DNA of 64,000 nt from an uncultured bacterium (GCA_902776645.1 CACYQT010000009.1:1-64000); one strand, 5' to 3'. Counted from the stretch's first letter, positions 52,898-62,372 are shown. A program made the numbers and translations. The notes: generated from the sequence alone by a model not told the origin.

Positions 52898-55204
52898 TCA
52901 CTGCTGGCGGAGGACGTTTTCAACGACAACGATCGGAACCGTCCAACCTTCAACCTGACGGGCCTTTCCAACGACCGTCACGTCGCGGTTCTCCCAAACC
53001 TGCAGATTCATCCGCGGGCTTTGCAGGAAGCAAACCGCGACCAGCTGTCCATTGACCTGCCTGCACAACGCATGGGACGCACTCCGCGTCGCGTTCTGGC
53101 GCAAGGAGATAAGACGGCCGGACATCGTCGTCGGCTGGGGGAGGTTCGGCTGCGGATGCTTCGCCATTTCCGCAAGCTCCCTTTCCTCTGCCAGGCGTCT
53201 TTCCTCCGCCTTCGCCTTCTCAGCGGCCTTGCGCTTCTCTTCGGCGGCTTTCTCTTCGGCGGCCAGGCGGCGCGCCTCGGCGGCTTTCGCCTTCTCCTCC
53301 TCAAGCTTCTCCGCCGCGGCCCTCGTCCTCGCCTCGGCCTCCGTCTGCGCCTTCACGGCCTCCTTCTTCGCGGTCTCCGCGTTCTGACGCGCCTTGTCCG
53401 CCTTCGCCTTCTCTTCGGCAAGCTTTCTCGTCTCGGCCTCGGCCTCCTTCACGGACGCGGCGACTTTTGCCTTTTCGGCGGCCGCCTTCTCGGCCAGTTC
53501 CTTCACGGCCTTCGCATCCTCGCGAACCTTCTTCAAATCAGCCTCCGCAGCCTCCTTCGCCGCTTTCGCGTCTTCACGAGCCTTCTTCAAATCGGCCTCC
53601 GCGGCCATCTTCGCGGCCGTCGTCGCCTCCAACGCCTCGCGCTGCTTCTGCAGCTTCTCCATTTCCTTCTTTTCACGCGCGGCGGCGGAAGCCTGCGCGG
53701 CCTCCGCTTCCTTCGCGGCTTTTTCCGCCGCGATACGCGCCGCTTCGGCGGTCGCCCGCGCGCGTTCCGCAGCCGTCTTCTCTTCCGTCAGCTTCTTGAC
53801 GGCGGCCTGTTCCTGCTTGGCTTTGGTTTCAGCCTCAAGTTTCTCCGCCGCAGCCTTTTCGGCCAGTTCCTTGGCGGCTATCGCATCTTCACGCGCCTTC
53901 TTCATGGCCGCTTCGGCCTCCGCGCGCTCCGCCGCCAAGGCGTCGCGCTGCTTGCGCAGTTTTTCCAGTTCCTCGCGGCTCTTCGCCGTCGCGGCCTCCA
54001 ATTCCTTCCGTTCGCGTTCGCTCGCGGCTTCAAGTTCCTTTTTCTCACGTTCCGCGGCCGTCGCCTTCTCCTGCAACTTGACGCGTTGCGCATCCAACGT
54101 CGCCACAGCGGCCTGCAGGCCGGAGACCTTCTCCTCCGCGCTCTTCTTCGCATCCTCCAACGCCGCGCTTTCCTGCTTCAGCGTCGTCAGTTCGCGCTCC
54201 GCGTCCGAACGGGCCATCATCATTTCCTTGATGCTCGACTCAAGCTGGGCAAGACGCTTTTCGTTGATTTTCATGTTCTCTTCGGCCTTGGCGACCTGCT
54301 CGCGGGCACTTTCGGCACGCTTCATCAATTCCGCTTTTTCGTCCTCCAATTTCTTGGACGACACGGCGGCCTCCATCTTCAGCTTCGTCAGCTCCTCGCG
54401 GGCCTTCTTGATCTCCGCGTTGCGTTCATCGATGGCCTTCTGCCATTGCGCCTTCTCGTTCTTCATCTCCGACGCCGTGCGAACCGCCGCGTCGCGTTCT
54501 TTCTCTAGACGCGCAAGTTCCGTGGCCGCACGCGCTTCCGCCTGCTCACGCTCCGAACGGAGCTGCTCCGCCTTCTGGGAGGCCGTCTGGGCCTCCTTCT
54601 CAAGACGGGCCGATTCGTCGCGAAGCTCCTTCAACGTATCGGTCACCTTCGCCTGGTTTTCGCGAAGCCCCGTGGCCTCCTTCTCCAGCGTCGCCAGACG
54701 CATGACCGCCACTTCCGGCTTGTCGACAGGAACCGCCAGTTCGCCTTCCAGCATCTGGATATAGACTTTGCTCACCCACGCCGTCAGGCCAAGAGGCGCC
54801 TTCACCGGCCAGAAATTGTCCACCATCTTGTTGCGGATCTTCAGATGGTCGCCGATCTGAGCCTTCCCCAACGCCGTGAAGACGACGCCCGGCCCCGCAT
54901 AGATCAGGACTTCCTTATGGACGATGCCATCCGCGTCGACGCCGTCAGACGGAACCCAGCCCGTCACTTCCTCCGGCACTTCGACGCGATACCAGCCTTC
55001 GCTTTCACCGACGATTTTCACAGTGTCGCCTTCCTGGAACTTGCCAAGGCTCTCATAGTGCGTGCCGGGCCGTGCGCGGATCACGACGGCATGCGCGTTC
55101 ACACGCCCTTTCCGCAGCATCCCCATGCCACTCTGCCCATGCACGCCCACGGCGAAAACGCCCAGCATGGCGAACACCATCATTATCCGTTTCCAATGCG
55201 TCAT
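52898..55204 (-). CDS. Exported protein with tandem SH3b domains and long coiled coil
   Basis: Protein of 768 residues. A signal peptide (KRIMMVFAMLGVFAVGVHG) is followed by two bacterial SH3 repeats at about 35-90 (VIRARPGTHYESLGKFQEGD, VPEEVTGWVPSDG) and 92-155 (VLIYAGPGVVFTALGKAQIG, APLGLTAWVSKVYIQML). About 530 residues of Ala/Glu/Lys-rich coiled coil follow, with many EKAAAEK-type heptads, and a small C-terminal beta domain (GRLISLRQNATRSASHALC, LQVWENRDVTVVG). It may be an envelope or peptidoglycan-linked spacer protein. GGAGG 6-7 nt upstream fixes the start; the frame is open to 55429 without support. Confidence 0.75.
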   Translation of the reverse strand: MTHWKRIMMVFAMLGVFAVGVHGQSGMGMLRKGRVNAHAVVIRARPGTHYESLGKFQEGDTVKIVGESEGWYRVEVPEEVTGWVPSDGVDADGIVHKEVLIYAGPGVVFTALGKAQIGDHLKIRNKMVDNFWPVKAPLGLTAWVSKVYIQMLEGELAVPVDKPEVAVMRLATLEKEATGLRENQAKVTDTLKELRDESARLEKEAQTASQKAEQLRSEREQAEARAATELARLEKERDAAVRTASEMKNEKAQWQKAIDERNAEIKKAREELTKLKMEAAVSSKKLEDEKAELMKRAESAREQVAKAEENMKINEKRLAQLESSIKEMMMARSDAERELTTLKQESAALEDAKKSAEEKVSGLQAAVATLDAQRVKLQEKATAAEREKKELEAASERERKELEAATAKSREELEKLRKQRDALAAERAEAEAAMKKAREDAIAAKELAEKAAAEKLEAETKAKQEQAAVKKLTEEKTAAERARATAEAARIAAEKAAKEAEAAQASAAAREKKEMEKLQKQREALEATTAAKMAAEADLKKAREDAKAAKEAAEADLKKVREDAKAVKELAEKAAAEKAKVAASVKEAEAETRKLAEEKAKADKARQNAETAKKEAVKAQTEAEARTRAAAEKLEEEKAKAAEARRLAAEEKAAEEKRKAAEKAKAEERRLAEERELAEMAKHPQPNLPQPTTMSGRLISLRQNATRSASHALCRQVNGQLVAVCFLQSPRMNLQVWENRDVTVVGKARQVEGWTVPIVVVENVLRQQ

Positions 55205-55257
55205 CACGTTCCTCCAGTTCTTGCTTCCTTTCACGACCACATGCAATGCATGTCCAT

Positions 55258-56799
55258 TTATTTCTTCTGGTCTCCAATGCTGTCTTTTCCGATCCAGCAG
55301 TACGTGCACAGGCACTCGCGTGTCAGTTCCGTGTTGCCGGATTCCTTCGCCACGGCCAGAACCGCGTCCAGCAAATCCTCCAGCTTCTGGTATTTCAGGG
55401 AATCCAGTTTCAGATCCTTGCAAATCCACTCGACCATCTTCTTATAGCGTTCCGACGTCTCGTCCATGTATTCGTCCAGATGGGCGTTGCAGTCGCCTTC
55501 CAGCGCCTCGATCGCCCTGCGCGCCGCCAGTTCCATCAGGCTCTTCGCGCGGGAGAAATTCAAATACGGGCAGTTGAACAGGATCGGCGGGCAGGCGGAA
55601 CGGACATGGACCTCCTTCACGCTGATGTCCTCCTGACGCAGACGCATGAACGTATTGCCAAGCTGCGTGCCGCGGACGATCGAATCCTCGCAGAACAAAA
55701 GCTTCTTGTCCTTGATGAAATGCGGAATCGATATCAGTTTCATCTTCGCGACTTTGGCGCGGTCGGACTGGTCCGGCGGGATGAAGCTGCGCGGCCACGT
55801 CGGCGTGTATTTCACAAACGAACGCTTGTACGGCAGGGCGGCCTCCTGCGCATAGCCCAACGCATGCGCCGTGCCGGAATCAGGCACGCCCGCCACGGCG
55901 TCGAACTGACGGTCGCCTTCATCCTGCCGCGCCAACGCCGCGCCGCATTCGTAGCGGACGGCCTCCACGTTCACGCCTTCGTACGACGAGGCCGGGAAAC
56001 CGTAATAGACCCACATGAACGTGCAGAAATGCATCGGCCCCGTCGGCGGCAAAACGTCCTTGACGCCGTCCGGCGTGATCAGCACGACTTCGCCCGGCCC
56101 GAGCCAGCGGTCGATCTTGTATTCCAGATTATGGAACGCGCAGGTCTCGAAGGTCGCCGCATATGATTTCTTCTCCTTCTCGATTTCGCGTTCGCAATGG
56201 ACGCCGTTGTCATCCGTGCAGACTTCCGTTTCCTTGACCTTCTCGACCTTGGAACCGATGACAAGAGGCGTGCGGCCATAGCGGTCGCGGGCGGCGTAGA
56301 TGCCGTCCTTCGTCAGGACGAGCATGGAGCAGGAGCCCTGCACTTTGTCCTGCACGCAGCGGAAACCCTCTTCATACGATCCGGACATGCTGATCAGGGA
56401 GGCGACCATCTCCGTCGGATTCACTTTGTCGCCAGTCATTTCCGAAAAATGCGTCCGCTGGCTGCGGAACGCGCTTTTCTCAAGCTGATCCATATTCGAT
56501 ACGACGCCGACCATCACGATGCCGAACGTTCCGATATGGCTGAACGTCATCAACGGCTGGTCGCCCGTATCGCTGATCGACCCGATGCCCATGTTGCCCT
56601 GCAGATGTTCGAGGTCGTATTGGAACTTGCTGCGGAACGGAGAGTTGCGGATATCGTGGATAAAACGCGTAAAGCCATTCTTGCCGTCATGCACCAGCAG
56701 GCCGCCGCGCTGGTTGCCCAAATGCGAATGGTAGTCCGTCCCGTAGAACAAATCCTCCGCGCACCGGCCCGACGACACAACACCGAAAAAACCACCCAT
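55258..56799 (-). CDS. PurF-like amidophosphoribosyltransferase paralogue lacking the catalytic Cys
   Basis: Protein of 513 residues with the glutaminase-plus-PRTase architecture of PurF. It opens MGGFFGVVSSGRCAEDLFYG instead of MCGI..G, so the nucleophilic Cys that normally becomes residue 1 is Gly. GSCSMLVLTKDGIYAARDRYG and the region near RTPLVIGSK keep the Ntn-domain pattern. The PRPP-binding motif is LFCEDSIVRGTQLG, close to the canonical DDSIVRGTT. An insertion with charged residues (KEKKSYAATFETCAFHN) lies in the middle. It cannot be assumed to use glutamine and may use ammonia, or may not be in purine synthesis at all. AAAGGA lies about 10 nt before the ATG. Confidence 0.8.
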   Translation of the reverse strand: MGGFFGVVSSGRCAEDLFYGTDYHSHLGNQRGGLLVHDGKNGFTRFIHDIRNSPFRSKFQYDLEHLQGNMGIGSISDTGDQPLMTFSHIGTFGIVMVGVVSNMDQLEKSAFRSQRTHFSEMTGDKVNPTEMVASLISMSGSYEEGFRCVQDKVQGSCSMLVLTKDGIYAARDRYGRTPLVIGSKVEKVKETEVCTDDNGVHCEREIEKEKKSYAATFETCAFHNLEYKIDRWLGPGEVVLITPDGVKDVLPPTGPMHFCTFMWVYYGFPASSYEGVNVEAVRYECGAALARQDEGDRQFDAVAGVPDSGTAHALGYAQEAALPYKRSFVKYTPTWPRSFIPPDQSDRAKVAKMKLISIPHFIKDKKLLFCEDSIVRGTQLGNTFMRLRQEDISVKEVHVRSACPPILFNCPYLNFSRAKSLMELAARRAIEALEGDCNAHLDEYMDETSERYKKMVEWICKDLKLDSLKYQKLEDLLDAVLAVAKESGNTELTRECLCTYCWIGKDSIGDQKK

Positions 56800-56888
56800 G
56801 TCAATGTTTTCCTTTTGATTTTACGATCTTTGGCGATTCAGGACAAGTCCTGATCATTCCGATTCGTACCGGAAACCTTTCATTCATC

Positions 56889-56920
56889 GGCATGGCGGCG
56901 GATTTCCGCGCCGCCATGCC
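56889..56920 (-). terminator. Perfect 12-bp hairpin after asnS
   Basis: GGCATGGCGGCG (56889-56900), 8-base loop, CGCCGCCATGCC (56909-56920). It lies 18 bp beyond the asnS stop. There is no T run on the minus strand. Confidence 0.5.
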
Positions 56921-56938
56921 TGACTGGTCGCGACTACG

Positions 56939-58336
56939 TCAGAATTCCGCGCTCTGGGGAGTGCGCGGATAGGGGATCACGTCGCGGATGTTGCCCATGC
57001 CCGTGCAGAAACGGACCATCCGTTCAAAACCAAGGCCGAAGCCCGCATGCGGAACCGAGCCGAAACGGCGCAGGTCGCAGTACCACCAGTAGTCCTTCGG
57101 ATCCATGCCCGTCTCGCGGATGCGCCGCTCCAAGACGTCGAGCCGCTCCTCACGCTGGCTGCCGCCGATGATTTCGCCGACGTTCGGCAGGAGGACGTCC
57201 ATCGCCGCGACGGTCTTCTGGTCGTCGTTCAGACGCATGTAGAAGGCCTTGATGTCACGCGGGTAATCCATGACGATGACGGGACCGTGGAAGGTCTCCT
57301 CCGCCAGATAGCGCTCATGCTCCGACTGGAGGTCGACGCCCCAGCTCGGCTTGAATTCGAACTTGTCCGCCGCCTTTTCAAGGATCTTGATGGCCTCCGT
57401 GTAGGTGATGCGGGTGAACTTCGCGTCCGAAAGGCGCGTCAGATTGTCCAGCAGGCCCTTTTCGATGCGGTCGTTGAAGAATTTCAGCTCTTCAGGGCAT
57501 TTCGCGAGAACGGAGCAGATCAGATGGCGGAGGAAATCTTCCGCGAGATCCGCATCGTCATGCAGATCCGCGAAGGCGACTTCCGGCTCGATCATCCAGA
57601 ATTCCGCCAGATGGCGCGTCGTGTTCGAGTTCTCCGCGCGGAACGTCGGCCCGAAGGTATAGACGCTGCCCAGCGCGCAGGCGTAGGTTTCCGCCTCCAG
57701 CTGGCCGCTGACCGTCAGATTCGCGGGACGGCCGAAGAAATCCTGCGAAAAATCAACGCGCCCCGTCTCCTTGACGCGCGGCGGATTTTCGATATCCAGC
57801 GTCGTCACCTGGAACATCTCGCCCGCGCCTTCGCAGTCGCTGGCGGTGATCAGAGGAGCATTGAAATAGTAGAAGCCGCGGCCTTGGAAGAACTCATGCG
57901 TCGCGAACGCCAGCGTGTTGCGCACACGGGCCACCGCGCCGAACGTGTTTGTGCGGGGCCGCAGATGCGCCACTTCGCGCAGACGCTCGAAGGAGATGCG
58001 CGTCTTGCCGAGCGGATATTCCATCGGGTCGCAGAAGCCGAGCACCTTCACGTCCGTCGCCTTGAGATCGACGGCCTGCCCTTTCCCTTCGGAGGCGACC
58101 AGCGTGCCCGTGACTTTCACGGACGCGCCCGGATGAAGCTTCACGATTTCCGAATCGTAATTCGGAAGGCTTGTCGGCGCAACCACTTGCAGATTCCCCT
58201 GGCAGCTGCCGTCGTTCAATTCGATGAACGAAAAGCCCGCCTTCGAATCACGCCGGGTCCGCACCCAGCCAGCCACTGTCATCTCACTGCCAAAATCACG
58301 GCAGGACAACGCGTCCCGCACTACTGTCCGCTTCAT
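56939..58336 (-). CDS. asnS: Asparagine-tRNA ligase
   Basis: Class II aminoacyl-tRNA synthetase charging tRNA-Asn, 465 residues, as usual for bacterial AsnS. The N-terminal OB fold has [20 protein letters not shown]. Motif 1/2 regions include [35 protein letters not shown] and [28 protein letters not shown]. Motif 3 is [21 protein letters not shown]. The ATG at 58336 has GGAG about 8 nt upstream; an in-frame TTG at 58351 lies on that site and is not the start. Two identical tRNA-Asn genes occur at 25.7-25.9 kb. Confidence 0.95.
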   Translation of the reverse strand: MKRTVVRDALSCRDFGSEMTVAGWVRTRRDSKAGFSFIELNDGSCQGNLQVVAPTSLPNYDSEIVKLHPGASVKVTGTLVASEGKGQAVDLKATDVKVLGFCDPMEYPLGKTRISFERLREVAHLRPRTNTFGAVARVRNTLAFATHEFFQGRGFYYFNAPLITASDCEGAGEMFQVTTLDIENPPRVKETGRVDFSQDFFGRPANLTVSGQLEAETYACALGSVYTFGPTFRAENSNTTRHLAEFWMIEPEVAFADLHDDADLAEDFLRHLICSVLAKCPEELKFFNDRIEKGLLDNLTRLSDAKFTRITYTEAIKILEKAADKFEFKPSWGVDLQSEHERYLAEETFHGPVIVMDYPRDIKAFYMRLNDDQKTVAAMDVLLPNVGEIIGGSQREERLDVLERRIRETGMDPKDYWWYCDLRRFGSVPHAGFGLGFERMVRFCTGMGNIRDVIPYPRTPQSAEF

Positions 58337-58405
58337 CTCTGTTCGCTCCAATTAAACGTTTTTCAATATGATTTTCCAATCCTCCCCCAAGCCATTCGCG
58401 TCCGG

Positions 58406-59191
58406 TTATTTGTATTTCGGATTGGACACGACGTCCGCGCCCAGGGCGTCCCGCAGCGGGTCGATGTCCGTCGCGGAATAACCGAGATACGAACGGCGTG
58501 TGAAGCCCTCCGCAAATTCGAACTTGCCGGAACGCTGTCCGAGCTCGCGCATGAACTCCTCCATCGTCTTCTGGTAGGCGTCCATCCCCTGGCTCACGTC
58601 CAGCCATTCCTTCTGCGACTTGTGGCAGCTGAGGAGGTCCCATTTCATTTTCATCATGGGGGCCACGTTCACGTACATTTCCGGCTCGATCTTCCGGCCA
58701 TACGGATCCATCAGCCCATGCGGAATCGCATGGTACAATGTCACGTCGTCCTGGAAGACTTCCCGTGGCGGGTCGCATTTCGCGTTCAGCATCCCGCGGC
58801 AGAAGGCCGCCGTCACCGCCACGCGGCACGTGTTCACATGGTCTTCCATGTAGTCGTCCATCGACTGTGTCAGAATGATTTTCGGCTTCACGTCACGGAT
58901 GACGCTCAGGACCTTGCTGATGATGTCCCACGTATGGAACACTTCCAGATCGTTGCAGATCGACGGATGATAGACCGCGCCGCTGATCGCGCAGCTGGCC
59001 AGGCATTCGTTGCGACGTTTGTTGATGATCGTCTCGCTGTCGTCGACCGCCGTTCCGCAATTGCCGTTCGCCACCGTCATGTAATGGATGTCCCAGCCTT
59101 TCTGCTGCAACATCAGAAGCGTTCCCATGAACATGAACTCGATGTCGTCGGGATGCGCCACGATCGCCATCACTGCTGGTTTGTCGCTCAT
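58406..59191 (-). CDS. PIG-L family N-deacetylase
   Basis: Zinc-dependent N-acetylglucosaminyl-type deacetylase of 261 residues, cytoplasmic. The metal motif AIVAHPDDIEF (His/Asp-Asp) and the third ligand in DHVNTCRVA are both visible. Family members remove acetyl groups from GlcNAc-containing compounds. A NagB-like gene lies upstream on the same strand, separated by a repeat-rich gap, so the two could act on the same amino sugar; this is inference. AAGGA lies about 10 nt before the ATG. Confidence 0.88.
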   Translation of the reverse strand: MSDKPAVMAIVAHPDDIEFMFMGTLLMLQQKGWDIHYMTVANGNCGTAVDDSETIINKRRNECLASCAISGAVYHPSICNDLEVFHTWDIISKVLSVIRDVKPKIILTQSMDDYMEDHVNTCRVAVTAAFCRGMLNAKCDPPREVFQDDVTLYHAIPHGLMDPYGRKIEPEMYVNVAPMMKMKWDLLSCHKSQKEWLDVSQGMDAYQKTMEEFMRELGQRSGKFEFAEGFTRRSYLGYSATDIDPLRDALGADVVSNPKYK

Positions 59192-59229
59192 TGGTTTCTA
59201 TCCTTATTGGTTCTATTGTAGTTTTTTAC

Positions 59230-59276
59230 CCCCGCCCTGAAGGGCGGGGTTACCTCAACTATCGCCTTCCAGGCGA
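59230..59276. repeat. GGTAAC-headed hairpin plus a second small hairpin
   Basis: CCCCGCCCT-GA-AGGGCGGGG (59230-59249) is followed by TTACC, which reads GGTAA on the minus strand, as in the 12638 and 51891 repeats. A second hairpin, TCGCCT-TCC-AGGCGA, lies at 59262-59276. Present as single copies. Confidence 0.6.
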
Positions 59277-59287
59277 ATGAGACCTTT

Positions 59288-59365
59288 GCTTTAAGCTTTA
59301 AGCTTTTAACTTTTAGCTTTCAATCGCCTTTGCTTTAAGCTTTAAGCTTTTAGCTTTAAGCTATT
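59288..59365. repeat. Heptamer array GCTTTAA, two blocks
   Basis: Two blocks of GCTTTAA/GCTTTTA units (59288-59320 region and 59332-59362) directly adjoin the NagB-like stop codon. This is the longest such array in the window. Confidence 0.7.
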
Positions 59366-60297
59366 TAGTGCATTTCAACTTCGCACTTGCCGATGCCGGG
59401 GCGGAAGAAGTTGAACTGGACGTTCGGATGGTCCGCCAGCAGGCTCATCGGAACCGCCGCGTCCGCGATCTTCTTCGAGATCATGAACGTCGAAAGGCGC
59501 ATACCGAACGCGTTGTCGTGGCAGCCGGCCTGCCAGATGGAGATCTTGTCGGCCTTCCACGTCTCCTTCGGTCCGACCGTCGCCGCCTGCGTCGGGACCA
59601 GCGCGATGTTGCCGCCGCCGGACGTACGGGCGTTCTGCATGACCGTCATCGGATGCAGGTCGACGATGCGCGTCGTCAGCTGACGATACTGCTCGGGGGT
59701 CGGCGGATTGTCGACGTAGGCGCCTTTGCGCGGCAGCGGGTCATTGAAGGCCCAGTGCTTCGTGTCGCCCTGACCGCCCTGCATCAGCACGCAGTGGAAG
59801 TCGTCGAACGTCTTGCTGTAGGCCGCCAGATCGCCCGTCGGGAAGTGGAGGTTCTTCTCCGGCATGCGGAGTTCGGGGCGGATGCGGTTGAAGCAGAGCT
59901 CCTTGTCGCATTTCGCGAAGGAGAGCGGATGGTCCGTCGGGACGGCCTTGCCGTTTTCGACCCATTCGTCCATGCCCCAGAAATGGGCGTCCAGTTTGGC
60001 GAGATTCATGTCCATGGCGTTGACGATGCGCGCCACGAGAGGCAGCTGCTCCGTCGGGCCAATCGGGCCGCAGACGCCGCACGGATGGGCGGGGGAGGAC
60101 TGCTTCCAGGCTTCGATATATTCCAGAGCTTCAGCCAGATAGAACTCCTCGATCGTATCATACATCACGACTTTGAAGCCCGGGCGGCTCAGTTGGGCCA
60201 TGTCTTCAACCGTCAGACGGGCGACATCCGCCACCAGCTCGTCGCTGATCGTCGTATAATCCCACCAGTCGGGAGCCACAACACTCTTCTTTCTCAT
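59365..60297 (-). CDS. NagB-like glucosamine-6-phosphate deaminase/isomerase
   Basis: Protein of 310 residues in the NagB/RpiA/SOL superfamily. Characteristic blocks are [40 protein letters not shown] (compare the catalytic DEY/DEW of NagB), [18 protein letters not shown] (the GGxGxDGHxAFN pattern altered to [12 protein letters not shown]) and [16 protein letters not shown]. The DGH triad of typical NagB is DTKHW, so the substrate may differ. GGAGG with 8-nt spacing decides for the ATG at 60297 over those at 60339 and 60312. A palindromic AT-rich site lies about 80 bp upstream. Confidence 0.8.
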   Translation of the reverse strand: MRKKSVVAPDWWDYTTISDELVADVARLTVEDMAQLSRPGFKVVMYDTIEEFYLAEALEYIEAWKQSSPAHPCGVCGPIGPTEQLPLVARIVNAMDMNLAKLDAHFWGMDEWVENGKAVPTDHPLSFAKCDKELCFNRIRPELRMPEKNLHFPTGDLAAYSKTFDDFHCVLMQGGQGDTKHWAFNDPLPRKGAYVDNPPTPEQYRQLTTRIVDLHPMTVMQNARTSGGGNIALVPTQAATVGPKETWKADKISIWQAGCHDNAFGMRLSTFMISKKIADAAVPMSLLADHPNVQFNFFRPGIGKCEVEMH

Positions 60298-60364
60298 TTG
60301 AAAATCCTCCATGTTTGGAACTTGAGTTTTCGCCGGCATGAAGACGCTTCATGCTTTACCATAA

Positions 60365-60395
60365 ATTATAATAAACATACAATACATTTATTGTA
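60365..60395 (-). promoter_or_regulatory. AT-rich palindrome and -10-like box upstream of NagB-like gene
   Basis: TACAATA-CATT-TATTGTA (60378-60395) is a perfect 7-bp inverted repeat. TATAAT on the minus strand (60365-60370) lies just downstream of it in the transcription direction. This arrangement suits a regulator binding at the -35 region. Confidence 0.4.
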
Positions 60396-60493
60396 ATCCA
60401 TTTTCATGGTCTTGCAAACTTTTACGACCTGTATTATCGTCGGCGCTCCCATAAAATTTCGCGAAACGCCGCCGACCGCCCTGCCGGACGGTC

Positions 60494-62203
60494 TTATTTC
60501 TTCAGACTGTCCGTCAGCTTCCGGTAGTATTCCGCCGTTGCGTCACAGCCCAACGCCTTCAGAATCGCCGCCAGATGTTCGCTGATCTCGCCATCGGGAT
60601 CCTGCGACAACCCATCATTTTCCAAAACTTTGCACATTTCCTCCAACGCCTCGCCATGGCGCCCCTGCCGATAGCGGATCCACGCCATGCTGTCCAGATA
60701 CGCCGGATTGTCCGGCTCCTGCGACAATGCCTTGGCGACAAGCTTCTCCGCCAGATCCAGCTCGCGGTTGAAATCCGCCAGCAAATATCCGTAGAAGTTG
60801 CAGCCATGGGCGTCTTCCGGATCCATTTCGTACAACGCCTTCACATATTGGAGCGCCTCGTCCTTTTTGTCAAGTCCAAGGCAGGTCATGACCAATCCGT
60901 CGTAGAAAGGCGCGCGCGGCCGCCACTGGTCGCGCAGATCGCCTTTCTCGTCAATCTTCAGCAGCGCCATGTATTCATCATACGCCTTTTGATGTTCGCC
61001 ATGCTGGGCCAGCAGCCGCGCCTTCAATTCGCAGCCAACCGGCGGCAGCCCGCGCAGCGGCGCCAACGCCGCAAGCCCCTTCATGCTTTGACCATTCGCC
61101 AAGCAGATGTGGGCGAGCATCAGGCGATAACGCAGATTGCCAGGCTCTTTCTGTGAAAGCATCTCGAACATTTCACAGGCCCGATCATAATCCTTCAATT
61201 CCAGATACGCATCCGCCGCGGTTTCCAGCAGACGATGATTCCAGTCCTGCCCGAATTGGATTCCCTCCAAAGCCTCCTTCAACTCGTCGTCCCGTTTAAG
61301 TTCACGCAACGCACGCACATAATCCATGAACCACCAGACCATTTTGTCCATGGACCTTCCTTCGTCGTCGCTCAAATCCTCCAAAAACTCAACCTGTTCC
61401 TCCCAGCAGCCAAAACTGCTAAAGACAGAAGACAATGCGAAGGCCGGCATCGCCTCCAAATCCCCTGGCCAATTCGCCGCCTCGCGAGCATGCCAGAGGC
61501 TTTTGCGGCGGTATCGCGAGCTAGCCAGATTGGACATAAACCGCTTGAAACGGCCAATGCCTTCCGCTTGACCGGACTCCTTCTCACTATTGTGGCAGTC
61601 CCGCCAATAGCAGGCCGCCGCCACATGCGCATTTGTCAAGTTCTCTTTCTCACAAACATGCAACGCATGACGCAAGTTCTTCTCGATAAACGATGAACGT
61701 CCACCAACCTGCGCCAATTCCACATATCGCAGCGTCAGCACGCCGGAACGCCAGCCGCATCTCTCCAACGAGAACAGCACTGTCTCCAACGCCTTTCTGT
61801 CCTGCCCGGACTGGATCAGCAAATCCAGATAGAGCATCGTCAGGCGGACGCTTTCCGGATGCTCCTCCCATATCGGCTTCAAATCGGCCGCATGCCGTTC
61901 CGGCTGGCGGGCCAGATCCCGCCCGAGACACCACTGCTCAAGCAAATACTCTGATTCAGGCGCGAAATTCAACGCATCGCCGATATACCGATGGTAGTTC
62001 TTCAAACCGAACGATTCGTCGGCACGGCACAATTGCGCCCTGATATAGCTTGCCCATGACTTGTATTCCCGCTCCTCAGACAACGAAAGGCGCGGGTCTA
62101 TCTCTAGACTCGCGCCTACGTCTTTGACGGCTTCAGCACAGGCGGCTCCAACCATCAGCACCGCAAACATACAGGCAACTCGAATGTCAAAAAACTTTTT
62201 GCT
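60494..62203 (-). CDS. Exported TPR-repeat protein
   Basis: Protein of 569 residues with a signal peptide (KKFFDIRVACMFAVLMVGAACA) and at least eight TPR-like helix pairs, for example LGLDKKDEALQYVKALYEMDPEDAHG, ELDLAEKLVAKALSQEPDNPAYLDSMAW and YDRACEMFEMLSQKEPGNLRYRLMLA. TPRs mediate protein contacts; partners are unknown. The ATG at 62203 is preferred because it starts the signal peptide and AGAGG lies about 10 nt upstream; the frame is open to 62245. It lies 79 bp downstream of the small ribosomal protein gene on the same strand. Confidence 0.82.
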   Translation of the reverse strand, partial: SKKFFDIRVACMFAVLMVGAACAEAVKDVGASLEIDPRLSLSEEREYKSWASYIRAQLCRADESFGLKNYHRYIGDALNFAPESEYLLEQWCLGRDLARQPERHAADLKPIWEEHPESVRLTMLYLDLLIQSGQDRKALETVLFSLERCGWRSGVLTLRYVELAQVGGRSSFIEKNLRHALHVCEKENLTNAHVAAACYWRDCHNSEKESGQAEGIGRFKRFMSNLASSRYRRKSLWHAREAANWPGDLEAMPAFALSSVFSSFGCWEEQVEFLEDLSDDEGRSMDKMVWWFMDYVRALRELKRDDELKEALEGIQFGQDWNHRLLETAADAYLELKDYDRACEMFEMLSQKEPGNLRYRLMLAHICLANGQSMKGLAALAPLRGLPPVGCELKARLLAQHGEHQKAYDEYMALLKIDEKGDLRDQWRPRAPFYDGLVMTCLGLDKKDEALQYVKALYEMDPEDAHGCNFYGYLLADFNRELDLAEKLVAKALSQEPDNPAYLDSMAWIRYRQGRHGEALEEMCKVLENDGLSQDPDGEISEHLAAILKALGCDATAEYYRKLTDSLKK

Positions 62204-62282
62204 CATGTGTCTGTACCTCTGCCGCGCCCATGCCGCTAGAACCACGCCGCGCCCTATCCGGGAACCACAAGATGCACTTTTG

Positions 62283-62372
62283 TCACTTCTTCTTGTGACG
62301 CAAGGCCTTCAGCTGCTTCCTTCTCTTGTGCTTCGCGATCTTCTTACGGCGTTTCTTCTTGACTGATCCCAT
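62283..62372 (-). CDS. AURKAIP1/COX24 domain small ribosomal protein (bS22/mS38-like)
   Basis: Very short gene encoding 29 residues: MGSVKKKRRKKIAKHKRRKQ then LKALRHKKK. This matches the AURKAIP1/COX24 domain pattern of small bacterial proteins (MGSV.KKRRK....K.H.K..R..RH), homologous to mitochondrial mS38 and mycobacterial bS22, which bind near the decoding helix of 16S rRNA. AAGGA lies about 10 nt before the ATG. It is strongly basic, as expected of a ribosomal extension protein. It is upstream of the TPR gene and may have its own promoter near 62410. Confidence 0.85.
   Translation of the reverse strand: MGSVKKKRRKKIAKHKRRKQLKALRHKKK

Noticed and set aside
52814-54508. 564-codon Leu/Arg-rich frame on + opposite the coiled-coil gene
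   Set aside because: Created by Ala/Glu/Lys codons of the real gene read backwards.
58336-58351. TTG start for asnS at 58351
   Set aside because: The TTG overlaps the ribosome site used by the ATG at 58336.
57047-59221. Long open frame on + (724 codons) across asnS and PIG-L genes
   Set aside because: It is antisense to two clearly recognised genes and its product has no family features; GC-rich codon bias opens the opposite frame.
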